Source: Oasisia sp. SBJ-2009
Lineage: Eukaryota > Annelida > Polychaeta > Sabellida > Siboglinidae
Direction: 5' to 3'
Length of the DNA stretch: 64,000 nucleotides
Assembly: GCA_964017155.1 (NCBI GenBank)
Contig: OZ024867.1
Span: forward strand, 10,924,116-10,988,115
Positions within the stretch are counted from its first letter, which is position 1; every line of letters begins with the position of its first letter. Shown in pieces: positions 39,895 through 51,990 of this stretch. The translations under genes and the position numbers were made by a program. Under the pieces are notes generated by a model. That model did not search any database and was not told where the DNA came from. It saw nothing but the letters and a program-made list of their open reading frames with translations.

Positions 39895-40860
39895 TGTTTC
39901 TGACGACTGATCTCGTGTGTTCCAGATGAAGATTATATTGGAAAGTCAGATATGTTATTATATGTATGATTTATGTAGACAGTGACCTGCGTGCATCATT
40001 CACTTGTACGCAAGTGTCCAGGAGTGGTAATGGACCATCGTGTTCTGGTTCCATGGTGAATGTTATACAACTCTTTTTGACGTGTGGTGTGAATTCGTCC
40101 ACATCATATGCATGTATATGTATACATGTGTCATCGACATATATGTACCAAACTAAAGGGAGTTGGGGACAGTGTCGTTGGTTTGTCTCTCGAATGTTTC
40201 CGTGTAGAAGTTGGACACCGTGGATGAGACTGAGGAACCCATGGCTGCTCCGTGTTTATGTTGGTAGAGATGTTCCTCGTATAACAAACTAGGTTGTAGG
40301 CAGAAAGTCAACTGCCCTGCTTGTTGTTCGCCGTGTCTGTGTTGTGTTTTCTGTAGTTTCCTTTTCACAATTGGGATAGTGTCTGTGCTGACACATCGTG
40401 TGACAATAAATTATGATCGGGTGATGGGGGACCTCTATGTGTTTGGTGTTGTTTGCGAAGTCTCCATTATACTTGACGTGGTATGGTGTCTTCCCAACTA
40501 GTAGTGTGCGAATGTTATCTATGATCATAGCAGCGTTATACGTCATTCTCACTGTACTAGATCCTGTTGGTTTGAGAGGTGCTTCTGACTTATGATTATT
40601 TGGCGTGCCATATATGGTAGGTATTTCTTCTAATGTAAGGTACATCCGGTATTTCAGCTGGGCAGGGTTGGCGTTCCTCTGCTGCCAAGTTCGTATGATG
40701 TTGATCAGTTTCTTTTTGTACACTGCTGTCATCTTTCTTTAGCTGGTGTCATTTAGGAGTGTCAACATGTTGTTGTTGTTGTTGTTGTTGTCGTCATTAC
40801 CGCTCAGGTGTCGAGAGGACACCGACAGATTCGTAGGAGAATCGACGTAATTGGGACAGA
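39895..40860 (-). pseudogene. Penelope-like element (right arm copy)
   Basis: Minus-strand frames read YKKKLINIIRTWQQR, then NNHKSEAPLKPTGSSTVRMT, LLVGKTPYHVKYNGDFANN, LYQHKHGAAMGSSVSS and a catalytic YVDDT near 40120, then LEHTRSVVRN. Frameshifts separate the pieces. It is homologous to 21370-21858 plus 25662-26200 and marks the site where the LINE later entered the left copy. Confidence 0.82.
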
Positions 40861-40969
40861 TATATCAAATTGTATGTAATGTTATGAATTTAACCGAATC
40901 CGGTAGCAATGTGAAATGATAGTGCATGTCGTTTGTTCTTTGATATACACGTTAAAAGAGACGACATAC

Positions 40970-41002
40970 CTCCCCTCCTCATAAACCGGGCTTGGGCTAG
41001 GT
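40970..41002 (-). CDS. Tiny exon 2' (33 bp)
   Basis: Minus-strand acceptor TCTTTTTTCAG and donor GTATGTCGTC, phase 1 at both ends, 11 residues with several Arg. Introns on both sides match those around 21214-21240 at about 90 percent by eye, whereas the exon has different sequence and length. Confidence 0.6.
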
Positions 41003-41170
41003 CTGAAAAAAGATATGTTATCAGAAGATTGCAACAATTACAAGCTGAAACATATTCATAATACGAAATTACTGACGGACAATATATATTAAACAATAAC
41101 ACTGATAGTGTGACCGTATCAGCGTAATGTGCCATTTGTGAATTTGTGACATTACGAAAGTTATAATACG

Positions 41171-41181
41171 CAATATATGTA

Positions 41182-41280
<99 letters not shown>

Positions 41281-41305
41281 TTATTTATTTATATACATAT
41301 ATACA
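41171..41305. repeat. (AT)n array in the intron between tiny exons
   Basis: AT array with TATG and TTTA interruptions at the same intron position as 19583-19665 in the other arm. Confidence 0.9.
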
Positions 41306-41335
41306 TATATTGGCATATAATAACATCGAACTTAC

Positions 41336-41359
41336 CATAGTCGTCTATCTTGGTAAGCT
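41336..41359 (-). CDS. Tiny exon 1' (24 bp)
   Basis: Minus-strand acceptor TCTTTTTTCAG and donor GTAAGTTCGATG, phase 1 at both ends, eight residues. The intron after it starts as the one after 19486-19545, but that exon is 60 bp. The exons at 47547-47576 and 63443-63475 begin with the same AGC bases and may be the same exon type. Confidence 0.6.
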
Positions 41360-41829
41360 CTGAAAAAAGAAAGTTCGTACGTTGCGTAGTTCAACTAAGC
41401 GTTTGAGATCAGGACAGAAGATACCATATACAATATATATGAAAAGCTACGCATAGTCACATTGTTTTGAAACGGAAATGTTGTTGTGATAAGATATATC
41501 AAACTATGAGAAAATAATTTACATAAAATGCGACACTATCCGAAAAATGTGTTAGGAACAGCAATCTTTCCAATACATAAGGCTTGTCTTGTCGATCTAA
41601 ATGTTATATATCCAAACAATGTATTACCGGAACAGAACTACTTATGCATATATAGTATCTGTCAAAACACGTGTACGTGCTCATTAAAGTGTTCATTTTT
41701 GTACATTTGTATGTATGTAAGCATGTACGTACAAACGTACGTACGTATGTACGTACACATGCATGCATGTATATATTATATGTACACGCCCAGAAACATG
41801 TAAGAAAGTTGGAATAGGATGCAATTGAC

Positions 41830-41882
41830 ATATATATATATATATATGTCAAAAAGTATGTATATATATATACATACTTTTT

Positions 41883-41960
<78 letters not shown>

Positions 41961-41982
41961 AATATATATATATATATTTCAT
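41830..41982. repeat. AT array with a perfect 40-bp palindrome
   Basis: TGTCAAAAAGTATGTATATA and its exact reverse complement meet at the centre near 41867, inside a larger AT array that extends to about 41980. It is a strong candidate for cruciform extrusion. Confidence 0.85.
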
Positions 41983-42164
41983 GATATCAAATACCTCCAT
42001 CTAACATTCATCCTGGTCATAATATATTTAAATTTGTTTAATATATATTAATTCAATTTAGCAGGTGCAATAACGTCACACTGGCGGCAATCTCAATTGT
42101 ATTGTTGAGGAACTTTATCGTTTGATCCTTAACAAGAAAAATGTCAACAGTATGTAGTGAGTAC

Positions 42165-42272
42165 CTGATATACACGCGTGAAAGCCGAGTAGCTTACAAC
42201 GGTGGCAGATCAACGTGAAATCACAGTTGTCGTTAGCCATATTGCATATTTGGTTTCGTTTGGACACTTTAT
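42165..42272 (-). CDS. Cys-rich exon D'
   Basis: 108 bp on the minus strand, acceptor TGCTGTTTAG, donor GTACTC, phase 1 at both ends. The cysteine spacing C-x6-C-x5-C-x2-C-x7-C is identical to exon D at 12725-12832, while most other residues differ. The final residues (CIS) and the acceptor region are conserved. Confidence 0.78.
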
Positions 42273-42785
42273 CTAAACAGCAATTCGTACAAACAAGTCA
42301 AACAAATGATGATCCACTAAATATAATTGATTTGTGAACACATGACTAGCAAATAGGGTATGAATAGGTGGACGTAAAACTATGGATTCTACCTGGGACA
42401 GTGATCCAGAGAAAAAACAAGACAAGGAGATTCATAGAAAGATCACGGCCAGGTGGACACGATTGGCTAAACACCGCGACATATTCAAGGGAAACATTGG
42501 AAGAGGCTTGAACAGAGAGGTCTTCGACTCTTGTTCTTCGTGAAATGACACACGGCGCGGTAGCATCGACATTCACCACCCAAGCAAAGAACAAGCAAGC
42601 TAGTAAAGATGGAAACGAGTATATTAAACATCACATACCGGGACATAAAAGCAAACATCTGGGTAAGAGAAAAGACAAAGTCACATATGTGAGAAGTAAG
42701 AAGACAGAAGGGGACCTGAGCAGGGCACGTCAGCAGGATACGAGATAACCGATACTTCGTATCAACATCGATAGAGAAATATTAT

Positions 42786-43128
42786 AATAAATAAATAAAG
42801 GCAGTTCTTATATAGCGCAGTATCCAGTCCTCAGGACCGCTCAAAGCGCTTTACACTTTACTTCCCTGACAGACCTGTTCACTCAGACACCATATCGGCT
42901 TCTCTGGGAAGCATCCAGCCATATGCTACAATTAATGCGCGAAGGCTGCTCGTACACATATCCACCACTGTCTATAGCCAGGTACTCATTTATTCAGCTG
43001 AGTGAATTGGAGCAATGTAGAGTGAACAAACTTGCCCAAGGTTTTAACGCCGCAGCCAGGATTCGAACCCGGGTTCTCGTAGTCGACAGTCCGAAGCTCT
43101 ACCCCTGAGCCATGGCGCTCTACGCTCT
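42786..43128 (-). mobile_element. tRNA-derived SINE with an L2-type tail
   Basis: The minus strand starts with a tRNA-like head holding an A box (TGGCTCAGGGG) and a perfect B box (GGTTCGAATCC). A body with CCTTGGGCAAGTTTGTTCAC resembles a conserved SINE core domain. The 3' end has GCGCTATATAAGAACTGCC and a TTTATTTATT tail. The shared GCGCTATATAA end suggests mobilisation by the L2-like LINEs of this genome. It lies in intron C'-D'. Confidence 0.8.
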
Positions 43129-43527
43129 ATTGTCACTTTCCAAAGCTTATGAGAATTTAACCAGGGTCAAATATGTACACATATTAGTATTTAAAGAAAA
43201 GGGTGAGTCGTGACATATTTCACTTTCGTAATGATTAATTGCAGTGAATAGCTTTCTAAAGTCAGACTTTCCATTTGTTTGCATCCTGTCTATGTTAATA
43301 GTAGCATTCATTTATAAATTCATCCATAGAGGAAAATAAGTTAAATTTCAGCCATTTCGAAACAGTTCATCAATGTAACACATAATTATCAGTTCAAAGA
43401 ATAATAATATTAGTAAAGCAGTCTGTGTAAACGAACTAAATTTGACAAGTTGTCCCGGAGTAGGATTCATGCTACAATTAGATCACACGTGACTATGTCA
43501 CAGCTGGGTTAGCGAAGGAAAACTTAC
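43129..43527. other. Intron C'-D', remainder
   Basis: Nothing recognised besides the start of the intron that follows exon C'. Confidence 0.4.
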
Positions 43528-43680
43528 CACTGTCAGGGATGCATCTAGCGACAGACTTCATGCCAAGACGCCCTCTGGTGACAGAATAACGTGTGTTTGG
43601 AGGACAGTCGCATATGTCGTATAGGCATTTCATCGGGGGTTGACATTGGTCGTCCTTGGAGCATGTCTCGTCTTTTTGAC
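43528..43680 (-). CDS. Cys-rich exon C'
   Basis: 153 bp on the minus strand, acceptor TGATTACAG, donor GTAAGT, phase 1 at both ends. Cysteines are spaced C-x5-C-x5-C-x4-C-x-C-x20-C. The KDDQCQ motif is shared with exon C; the loop before the last Cys is basic and differs fully between copies. Confidence 0.82.
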
Positions 43681-43707
43681 CTGTAATCACATAAGTATGA
43701 GTTTTGT

Positions 43708-43889
<182 letters not shown>

Positions 43890-44116
43890 TTTCGGACAGG
43901 AGAATAATTAGTTAGCTAGCGGTCGGGGCTTTACATATTTGTCTAAGTCGTTTCCCCCAACTACGCCAACATTGTGATTCCATGGCTAATACCTGTGTCC
44001 CTTCTAACTATTATGTATAAAATAATGTTATATGCTAAACTGTAATGTATTTATCCACTAAATGCCGTGCGGAGCTTATCAAAATCACGTCCATCATTTA
44101 ATCCAACGGAAACCCT

Positions 44117-44222
<106 letters not shown>

Positions 44223-44235
44223 GGTGTTTGTGTTA

Positions 44236-45165
44236 AGGATAGGACTAATATTCGATTCGTATTCGAAATTTCGAATATTCGAACGTTATCCCGCTATTCG
44301 ATTCGAATCGAAAATTCGCAGCTATATAAACGATTATCGTTCGAATAGTTTCCTTCATGTATTCCGTCGCAAAATCGGTCCCAGTTTACATTTTCGGTTT
44401 TCTTTCTGACTTAACTATGAAATACTACCACCGCAAAACTACTCCTCACATATATTATAATGTATAGGTATACACACGCTATGTTACAAAATAAAATCAG
44501 TAACATTACTTAAACTTCACAAAACAAACTTGCGTAAAACTCGCGATGTTATCGCCGTCGGTCGCTGATACACGTAGCTTATCGTTATATTGTTTTTTGT
44601 TAGCCGTGTCGGGTTAAGGTTTTAGGTTAGCGTTTCTGGCAAGTTTAGGATTAGTTGAAGTTAGCCTAGGTTTAGTTACGGTTACTGTTACTTTAGGGTT
44701 AGCATAAACCCGGCATTTGTAAAGGTCATTCATGTAGCGACGCCTGCAATGAATATTTTTCCGATATTACGTTAAGCGTCGAACTCCGCGTAGCCCCAGA
44801 ATTACAGTAGATCATGTCGAATTTTGACGAACATGTTTTCTTAATTTTGTTCTTTACAGGAATGTTCCATTATTTATTTTTTTAACCTAGCGTGCGTAAA
44901 TATGAATCATACGTATGTGAGGATAAGTTTGGCGGCTGTAAGAAGTCGTTTTCATGGTTACGTCAGAACATTACAAAAAATATTGTTTCGTATTGCCACG
45001 ATGACGACGTCTCCGGCAGAGATTTGTGCCGCGTCCCGGCAAGACATATCGACACCGTTCAGTATTCTAATCGAATTTGAAGCCACTGAATATTCGTATT
45101 CGATTTGTATTCGAGATTTCGAGGATATTCGATTGGATATTCGATTCGAATGAAATCCCAGATTC
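44236..45165. mobile_element. Non-autonomous DNA element with ATTCGA-rich inverted ends
   Basis: The first about 90 and last about 95 bases are inverted relatives, both packed with ATTCGA and GAATATTCG palindromes; the outermost parts read ATAGGACTAATATTCG and, in reverse, ATAGGAACGAATC. The inside has no recognisable transposase. TG microsatellite lies on both sides, and TTTGTGT occurs at both borders, a possible target duplication. A hAT-like origin is a guess. Confidence 0.55.
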
Positions 45166-45174
45166 GTTCCTATT

Positions 45175-45179
45175 TGTGT

Positions 45180-45235
<56 letters not shown>

Positions 45236-45252
45236 GTGTGTGTGTGTGTGTA
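45175..45252. repeat. (TG)n microsatellite
   Basis: TG tract at the right border of the ATTCGA-rich element; probably the other half of the tract at 44117-44222. Confidence 0.9.
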
Positions 45253-45356
45253 TGTTTGCGTGCGTAAGTGCATGCTCGCACCGGTAAGGGCGTGCGTTCA
45301 TCTTGTTGTGTTTGTGTGTACATAAACCATTGTTCATGTGTTTTAATTATTCTTAC

Positions 45357-45488
45357 GATGACACTGTGTCTTGTCTTCTGATACGTAATCGTCGCCTTCG
45401 GTGCATTGGCAAGTCCCATTCCGACAGACGGCTTTATATATGCCGCAGTCGTCACTGGTGTTGCAATTAGATTCGCCGTATTTCGGGA
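45357..45488 (-). CDS. Cys-rich exon B'
   Basis: 132 bp on the minus strand, acceptor TATTCCAG, donor GTAAGA, phase 1 at both ends. Cysteine spacing is C-x5-C-x6-C-x4-C-x-C-x13-C. It shares PK.G at the start and the EGDD/KGDD region with exon B. The intron after it matches the intron after exon B. Confidence 0.82.
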
Positions 45489-46185
45489 CTGGAATACGTA
45501 CATAGATTGACATGACATTTATTTATCAGGTTCATTATTGTAGATCTGTATTACAGAAACTACATTAATGCGTATAGCAAATAGGCACTAACAGACACTA
45601 CCATACCAACAAAACTAACGACGACCCAGTTAGCCAAAAACTAAACTGTCACCAGGCGAAAACTATCTGAAATATTGCTGTTCTTCCCACAGGTTTCACT
45701 AAGCCAACAATGACAGGTCAGGGAAATACATTTTGAATTTTGATTCCGCTTACATGGAATGTATATCCACAATGTGCTACATGTTTGTGCTCAACGTGTT
45801 TACATAACATGTGTTCAATGCTTCTCAATAGCATCATCTTTGAACACCTTACTATGTTGTCATATGTGCGTGATGTAGAACATGGAAGACGGCCATCATC
45901 TTTGGATCTTGGTTACTCTGCTAAGTTAGTCGCACATGGAATGCATTAAATGCAACGATTTGTCGTATAACAAAGCTTCCAGCTCTCAATAAGGGGAACC
46001 CTGGTTCGATCCTCTGTCGCCGTCAAAATTGTGAAATGGCAGTTTTGTATCAATATGTTTGTCGTTGTCTCTCAAAGCAATATAGGTATTCCTGGCATCG
46101 GTTTGGATACAATAAAGAACAACATAATGTACATTATTCCAATGATTCCAGCATATACGTTAATAAAATCGAGGTGTTGACTTAC
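45489..46185. other. Intron A'-B'
   Basis: The part next to exon A' is alignable with the intron next to exon A'' (61500-61634), including a CGCCGTCAAAATKGTGAAA block. No repeat array of the kind seen in intron A-B of the + copy. Confidence 0.5.
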
Positions 46186-46326
46186 GTGGTTTGCATTGAT
46201 TTGTGTCAGTTGGATAGTAATTTTCCTTGCAGAGACACATTCCATATCCACACTCTTTAAAAAGCCAGCAAACGCCGCCTTCATATTTGCAGTCCGACGA
46301 TTTTACGCAGTGATCACGTGATGTCA
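46186..46326 (-). CDS. Cys-rich exon A'
   Basis: 141 bp on the minus strand, acceptor TTATATTACAG, donor GTAAGTCAACACC, phase 1 at both ends. Seven cysteines are spaced C-x5-C-x6-C-x5-C-x4-C-x-C-x11-C. Introns on both sides match those of exon A'' at 61635-61775 better than those of exon A, so A' and A'' are the closer pair. Confidence 0.82.
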
Positions 46327-47546
46327 CTGTAATATAATTACTGGGTTATTTCCACATCGACTCACTCCCAACATGTACCGCTAATGAAGATGTATTAAAG
46401 AAAGCTTGCCAAATGTTGATGTTGCCATCGCTCGTATGAAGTACGGTCCAAGTATAATTCACAACTGATAATAACATTTCCAGTTATAATATTGAATAAT
46501 AAAACTAAGTATCACATAATATCGACTAAACTATGTTGACGTAAAGGTTTTATGTTGACGATGTGGTGAGTATTACTAGGAGAGTGATAATCAGTATAAT
46601 TCATAATGAAGGCTATTGATGTAGTGATGTAGAATGAAGATAGACGTGAGTGTAATGATTATGCTGAGAAAGGTCACAGGTTTAGTCACCCGACCTCAAT
46701 TGTTAAACGTGTTGTTATTTTGTCGCACGGAATCATGTAAAAGGAAAATGTCAAACATCTAAGTACTTTTTATTGCTGATATAGATAATTACACTTTGAA
46801 CTGATAAGTATTATGCATGAACTCCGTACTAACATAGTTAAACGACATGACAAAGTAACGCGTCTTCTGAAAGTAAAAAACATGCACAAATGTAGTTATA
46901 TATTTACGTTGATCATATAAACAATACATATATTTTATTTAACATATATTATCTTATCCGAGAGCCAAACATGCCTATTGGAACAACACACATATTGAAA
47001 TCTACTCACATCAGGGTTGACAGAAAACAACTGTGTTAAAATTTCACATTAAACTCATTTAGAGGAAAATACATCTCAACGCACATCTTCATTACATAGG
47101 ATATGTTCAGATGATCTCCAGTAACCTTGCCACATACAAATGACTAAATAATACCTGTGCTATGCGGATTGTTTTGTTGATCCAAAGAACAAGCCTGCCT
47201 AATTCGGTCAAGGCTGCTGGCAAAACATTACGCAACTATTCTAGGGAAACTGAGATGAATTTCCTATTGCGTTGTGTGAACATACATCCTGGCTATTGTG
47301 GATTCCATAGTAGCTATTTATGCGAGTGAACAGTTCTACAGAGAGTGGACACTTTTTTAGACATACAATGTTCAGTTAAAACGAGCGGTTGTTAACGGTA
47401 GGTCATTGTTGTTCAGCTTACATTATTTGGAAACCTGCCAATATCGCAACAGCCGCTGTCAAAATGTTCAATATATCAATTGGTTAGCTCAACACCACAA
47501 CAACCGTGTGTCGTTGGCATTATGTGTACGTTAATATGAAAATTAC
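46327..47546. other. Stretch between series 2 and 3
   Basis: If each series were a separate gene, a promoter and signal-peptide exon for series 2 should lie here. I could not identify either. A single long gene reading through from series 3 to series 2 is therefore possible, since the phases are compatible. Confidence 0.4.
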
Positions 47547-47576
47547 CTGTGCCGTTTGTCGATACCCTGGCCGGCT
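47547..47576 (-). CDS. Tiny exon 1'' (30 bp)
   Basis: Minus-strand acceptor CTTTTTTTCAG, donor GTAATTTTC, phase 1 at both ends, ten residues. Its upstream intron is clearly related to the one preceding 63443-63475, with matching AGGTGCGA/TGGTGCGA and GGCAGTGGTA blocks on the + strand. Confidence 0.6.
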
Positions 47577-48441
47577 CTGAAAAAAAGAATGTTTGACAGT
47601 TGCATTGCTACACAAAGCGCCTGGTGCGATCATGGCAGTGGTACAATATCGGGGCGGATACAAACACTATCCAACATAAGAAGTTAGGTTATTAATAATA
47701 AATTTGAAAATATTGGTGGGATAAGATCTATGTAAATAGGTAAAAAAAAAATTATATAAATCATAGACCAATGGCAATTCAATCAATCTGGAAATGAATT
47801 ATATCCCAGCCGATATGTGTGCCTTTTGTACTAAAATCATGAAATGTGACACACATTTAGAGCACATAAAACCTATTAAGAAATAGTGCTTCTGTGATTT
47901 AATCCTGGAATGCGCTGAAGAATTTTTTTCAAGATGGCCGCCGAAAATCTATTTTATTGAAATCTTAAGAACCGAGCCACGTGAAACAATCATGTTGGTA
48001 CCAACGCATAGCTTTTCGTTGTCACCTATATGAACAAAATAGTTTTGACATTCTCCGGCAATCGAAGCCACAGCAATTATCAAAGATGGAGGCCGAGTTG
48101 GCTGTTATCCCCATATCTGATTATCTATGCCACCCAGTGCAGTAATATTGTCTTCAAAATATACAGATATTGGCAGCCATTATAATGTTATATATTTCAT
48201 ACTTGACCTTATTATACCTTCGTAACAGTCGTCTTACACAATGGTGTACGCCAACAGTAAATATGGCCTTACCTTTAACATAACTTTGTCAAATACTGCG
48301 GTTGTGTGAAATAAGTCAGACGAGGAATCACTTGAAAATATATTACTTTTGACCTTCTTTGACATTCATATCCGCTATTTCATTTTTATTTTACAACCTG
48401 AACAACACAAAGGTCAGCAAGAAGCCGTATGTAGTGATTAC
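47577..48441. other. Intron after exon D''
   Basis: Apart from the part shared with 63490-63570, nothing was recognised. Confidence 0.4.
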
Positions 48442-48555
48442 CTGCTACACATATTTGAATGGATGTATCAGTCTCCGAACATGACATGCATTGCAACTTG
48501 TCGCCGCAAGGGTTTGTAAACCACTCGCATGTTTCATTTGCCTGACGTGCGCGCA
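48442..48555 (-). CDS. Cys-rich exon D''
   Basis: 114 bp on the minus strand, acceptor CTGCTTTTAG, donor GTAATC, phase 1 at both ends. Cysteine spacing is C-x6-C-x5-C-x2-C-x9-C. The intron start with CACTACATAC matches those after D and D'. Confidence 0.76.
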
Positions 48556-48852
48556 CTAAAAGCAGTTCGGGGATAGTGTTTCATACAAGTAGTAGTCCAC
48601 AGAATCTCGCATGTTCAACGAAAAATACTGTATGTAAATAGTACGTAAATAAATATTGTATGCAAAACAAACATACATACATACATACGAACGTATGTAC
48701 ATATATATCAACATTCACTCATACACATGCATTCTTACGTGCGTAGGAAACACATAAGTATACATGAATATACACATACTTACACAAACATATATACATG
48801 TATGCAAACGTACGTTCGTACACACACACACAAACATATAATATAATATATT

Positions 48853-48992
<140 letters not shown>

Positions 48993-49004
48993 TATTTATA
49001 GGGG

Positions 49005-49585
49005 TCACAACACAGATAATAATAAATAATAAATACTGTATTTGTCTACGCCATATATCTAGCAATAAAACCATTCAGAGGCGCATTACACTTTACATGA
49101 ATATACAGATTACCTAAAAATTAAAAATAGAGATGTAGTTGTAAAATAAATAGATCAGTAAAAAACAAAAAAATTAAATATAAATAAATAATATTAATCT
49201 TAATAATACTAAAATATTCGTACTGATAAATTATTGTTAATTGTATTACAAAGTAAAACATTTAAATATATTAAAATAGTTGAACAATAATATATATTAA
49301 ATTTAGTAGATTTTAAAACTAAATAATATTTAATTATATTAAAATTAAAAAAATTAAAAGTTAAAAGTTAATAAATAGTACATATTAAACATATTCAGAT
49401 AATACAATATTCTTATTTGAAAGAGAAAATGCTCTTTTAAACAGAAGTGTCTTTAGTTGCTTCTTGAAAGAACTGAGGGAGTCTGTGGCACGCATGGCAA
49501 GCGGCAGATTGTTCCAGCGCTGTGGAGCAGCACTCGAAAATGCCTTTTCTCCCTGCGTACACAGTCTGCATCGAGGAACCGAGGG
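49005..49585 (-). mobile_element. L2-like LINE 3, C-terminal part and 3' end
   Basis: The minus strand reads GEKAFSSAAPQRWNNLPLAM, then a stretch ending LKTLLFKRAF, the last part of an L2/CR1 ORF2. A 3' end with GCGCCTCTGAATGG and TATTTATTATT follows. It is the downstream half of an element whose upstream half is at 54596-55175; the foldback element separates them. Confidence 0.8.
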
Positions 49586-50869
49586 TAGGACGGTCCGTGT
49601 ATATACCGTTTTTTCCTTTTTCCTTTTCAAATTTGCGAACGAAAAACGGATAACGAATTCGTTTTTCGTTTTTCGTTTTCAAATTTGCGAACGAAAAACG
49701 AAAAACGAATTCCTTTTTCGTTTTTCGTTTTCAAAAGTGAAGTAAGAAAAACGAAAAACGAATTCGTTTTTCGTTTTTCGTTTTCAAAAGTGAAGTAAGA
49801 TAAACGAAAAACGAATTCGTTTTTCGTTTTTGCATTTAGGATGCTTCGGTCGCACTGCCACTTCGGGTGGCCAGTAAAAATGGGTAGTTTCGGCGGGATA
49901 CTTCGGTCGCACTGGCAGCGTTTTGAAAACAAACTCCCAGAAATTGCATCGGCGAAATGGTATGTCTAAGTACCTACAGGTGAATATTGGTCGTTTCGGC
50001 GCTGTTTTTTATGTTTCGACAATTTAATAAATTTATTCAACCTTATATATGATCGATCAAAAGATGGATACATCGAGAGTAGATGGACTTATTTTGTAAC
50101 TGCAACTATGTGATGCAATAGTTATTTTAAATTTAGTTTGTAAAATAGTTGACTTAGGAGGCCGCTATTATGACTAATAAAAAGTCGCTATCTTAGGGGC
50201 CACTTTGGGTTTTTAAATTAGCAATTTGTTATGTAGTTATTGAATTCCATTGACGGACCATTACGGATAGCCCAATTGTATTTAGGAGCATGTATATTCC
50301 TGAGTATTGTTTATTAACATTTGCTACTTTACGCATATTGTAAGTAGAGGATATGTGGTAAAAATATAATACGTTAATGGCTTAATGTGTTGCTAGAGTT
50401 AGTGTTAATTCATTATTATTTTGCATATGTAGTAATTTGCAACAGTAGAAGTATTTTTGCATCCGTGGGTAAAATGCTGCTTTACATAATGTATCAGCCT
50501 TTTTTAAATTGTGATTGGATATGTTTTGATTAAACAAATATAGGTATTGTTTATTGTGTGAGGCATACTATTTGTAATATTCTTTTTTACAAATGTATAT
50601 TATGTCCTGAATGCATGTGTTCTGCTGTGTGCTGGTGTGAAATGATTATGCATATTTCTGGTTTGTGTTATCTGCCAATTTTGAAAGTATGCGGGTTATG
50701 TTTAATGTTTATATTTATAATACAATTATAATATAACTACAATAAGTTGATATTCAACTTTTGCTTAAACATTAATTCTATGTGGGAGCTATATTTATTT
50801 GAAAATATTATTCTTACAAGTTGTTTTGCAATTTGTTTATTCAATTACATTTGTGTCCCTAGATAAGTA

Positions 50870-51370
50870 GATGGTAATTAGTGTGAGGCAATATTACAGA
50901 ATTATAGAGTGAAATATTTATTCTAGTTTGAATAATATGCTTTAACCTAGTTATAGGTCCAATTGTTAGAGATCATCTGTTTGCTATTTTATCAATATGT
51001 TTAATCCAGTTTAAATGCGAGATTAATGTAAAGCCCATAATGTTAAACTGGTTAAAAATCTCAATATCTTCACTGTCAATTGTTAATGTTACTTCATCAA
51101 CCTATTTATTAGGCATTTGAGAAAAAACTTTTGTTTTATTAATATTTTAATGATAATGTATAATAATAACACAAGTTTTATTGGCAATTCAACTGAGTTG
51201 GATTGACATTATACAATAAAATACAATTAAAGCATCTGTATGTAGTTTTAGCTATATGTTTATTATAGGTCTTTATTAATCAGATATTCAATATTCACTG
51301 CGTTTCTTTCATCTGTGAAGGTTTTAATTGTACTTGTATCATCAAGTATCATGAGCATAAGTTATCATAC
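50870..51370 (-). pseudogene. LINE RT remnant in the left foldback arm
   Basis: The minus strand reads an RT catalytic-motif relic DDTSTIKTF, then NIEYLIN, a stretch with TLTIDSEDIEIFNQF and SHLNWIKHIDKIAN, typical of the post-RT region of LINEs. Its mirror image runs on the + strand of the right arm at about 53040-53300. Many stops make it dead. Confidence 0.6.
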
Positions 51371-51479
51371 CTCAAGATCTTGCCTCAAGACCGGTCAGTA
51401 GTTGCCCAAACTGAGCATTGAGACCATCTCAAGATTTGTTTTCTGTTGTTGTAGTTCTCTATTGATGTATTTGTTTTCA

Positions 51480-51990
51480 TGTTTTGTTTTTTATATCGGG
51501 TTTGTCAAAGCTGGTTAATTTGAAAAATTGTAATTATACTGATCTGGGTGACCTCTCCAATCTCTTCGGAGGTGTGACTTCAGTTCGTTTACTGGCCTGA
51601 ACTGTATCTTCTGAAAGGGAGTTCCACATTTTAACCATTCTGTTCGAGAAGAAGTGGTGTCTGTAGTCAGCTGCACTCTGTGTTTGGAGTTTTTCGCTGT
51701 GCCCTCCTGTTGTACCACTGGCTTTTTTTAACATCAGCTTTGATGGGCACTGTGGAAATCTGCAATCCCGGTTGACCGAGTCTATTCTTTTGATAATTTT
51801 GAATGTCTGGATTATGTCTGTTCTCTGTCTTCTGAAGTTCAAGGTAGGAAGCCGTAATTCTATTAGTCTGTTGTTGTATGGCAGTCCCTTTGTTTCCGGC
51901 ACAAGTCGTGTTGCCCACTGCTGAACTTGTTCACTGAGGTCTCTAATTATGTTATAGTTATGCTGGCTTTTGGAAATCATTGATATAATT
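51480..51990 (-). pseudogene. CR1/Rex-like LINE fragment in the left arm only
   Basis: The minus strand reads EQVQQWATRLVPETKGLPYN, then LIELRLPTLNFRRQRTDIIQ and HHFFSNRMVKMWNSL, the C-terminal end of a CR1-type ORF2. It interrupts the older LINE RT remnant of the arm between its GVPQGS and DDT motifs. Confidence 0.7.

Noticed and set aside
45990..46025. tRNA-like B box (GGTTCGATCC) near exon A' and a similar one near 61480
   Set aside because: Both are in homologous intron sequence of the Cys-rich series and lack the remaining tRNA arms.
47141..47215. Possible further minus-strand exon ending at GTATTATT with a 24-residue frame
   Set aside because: No convincing acceptor, no counterpart in the other series and no cysteines; could not be supported.
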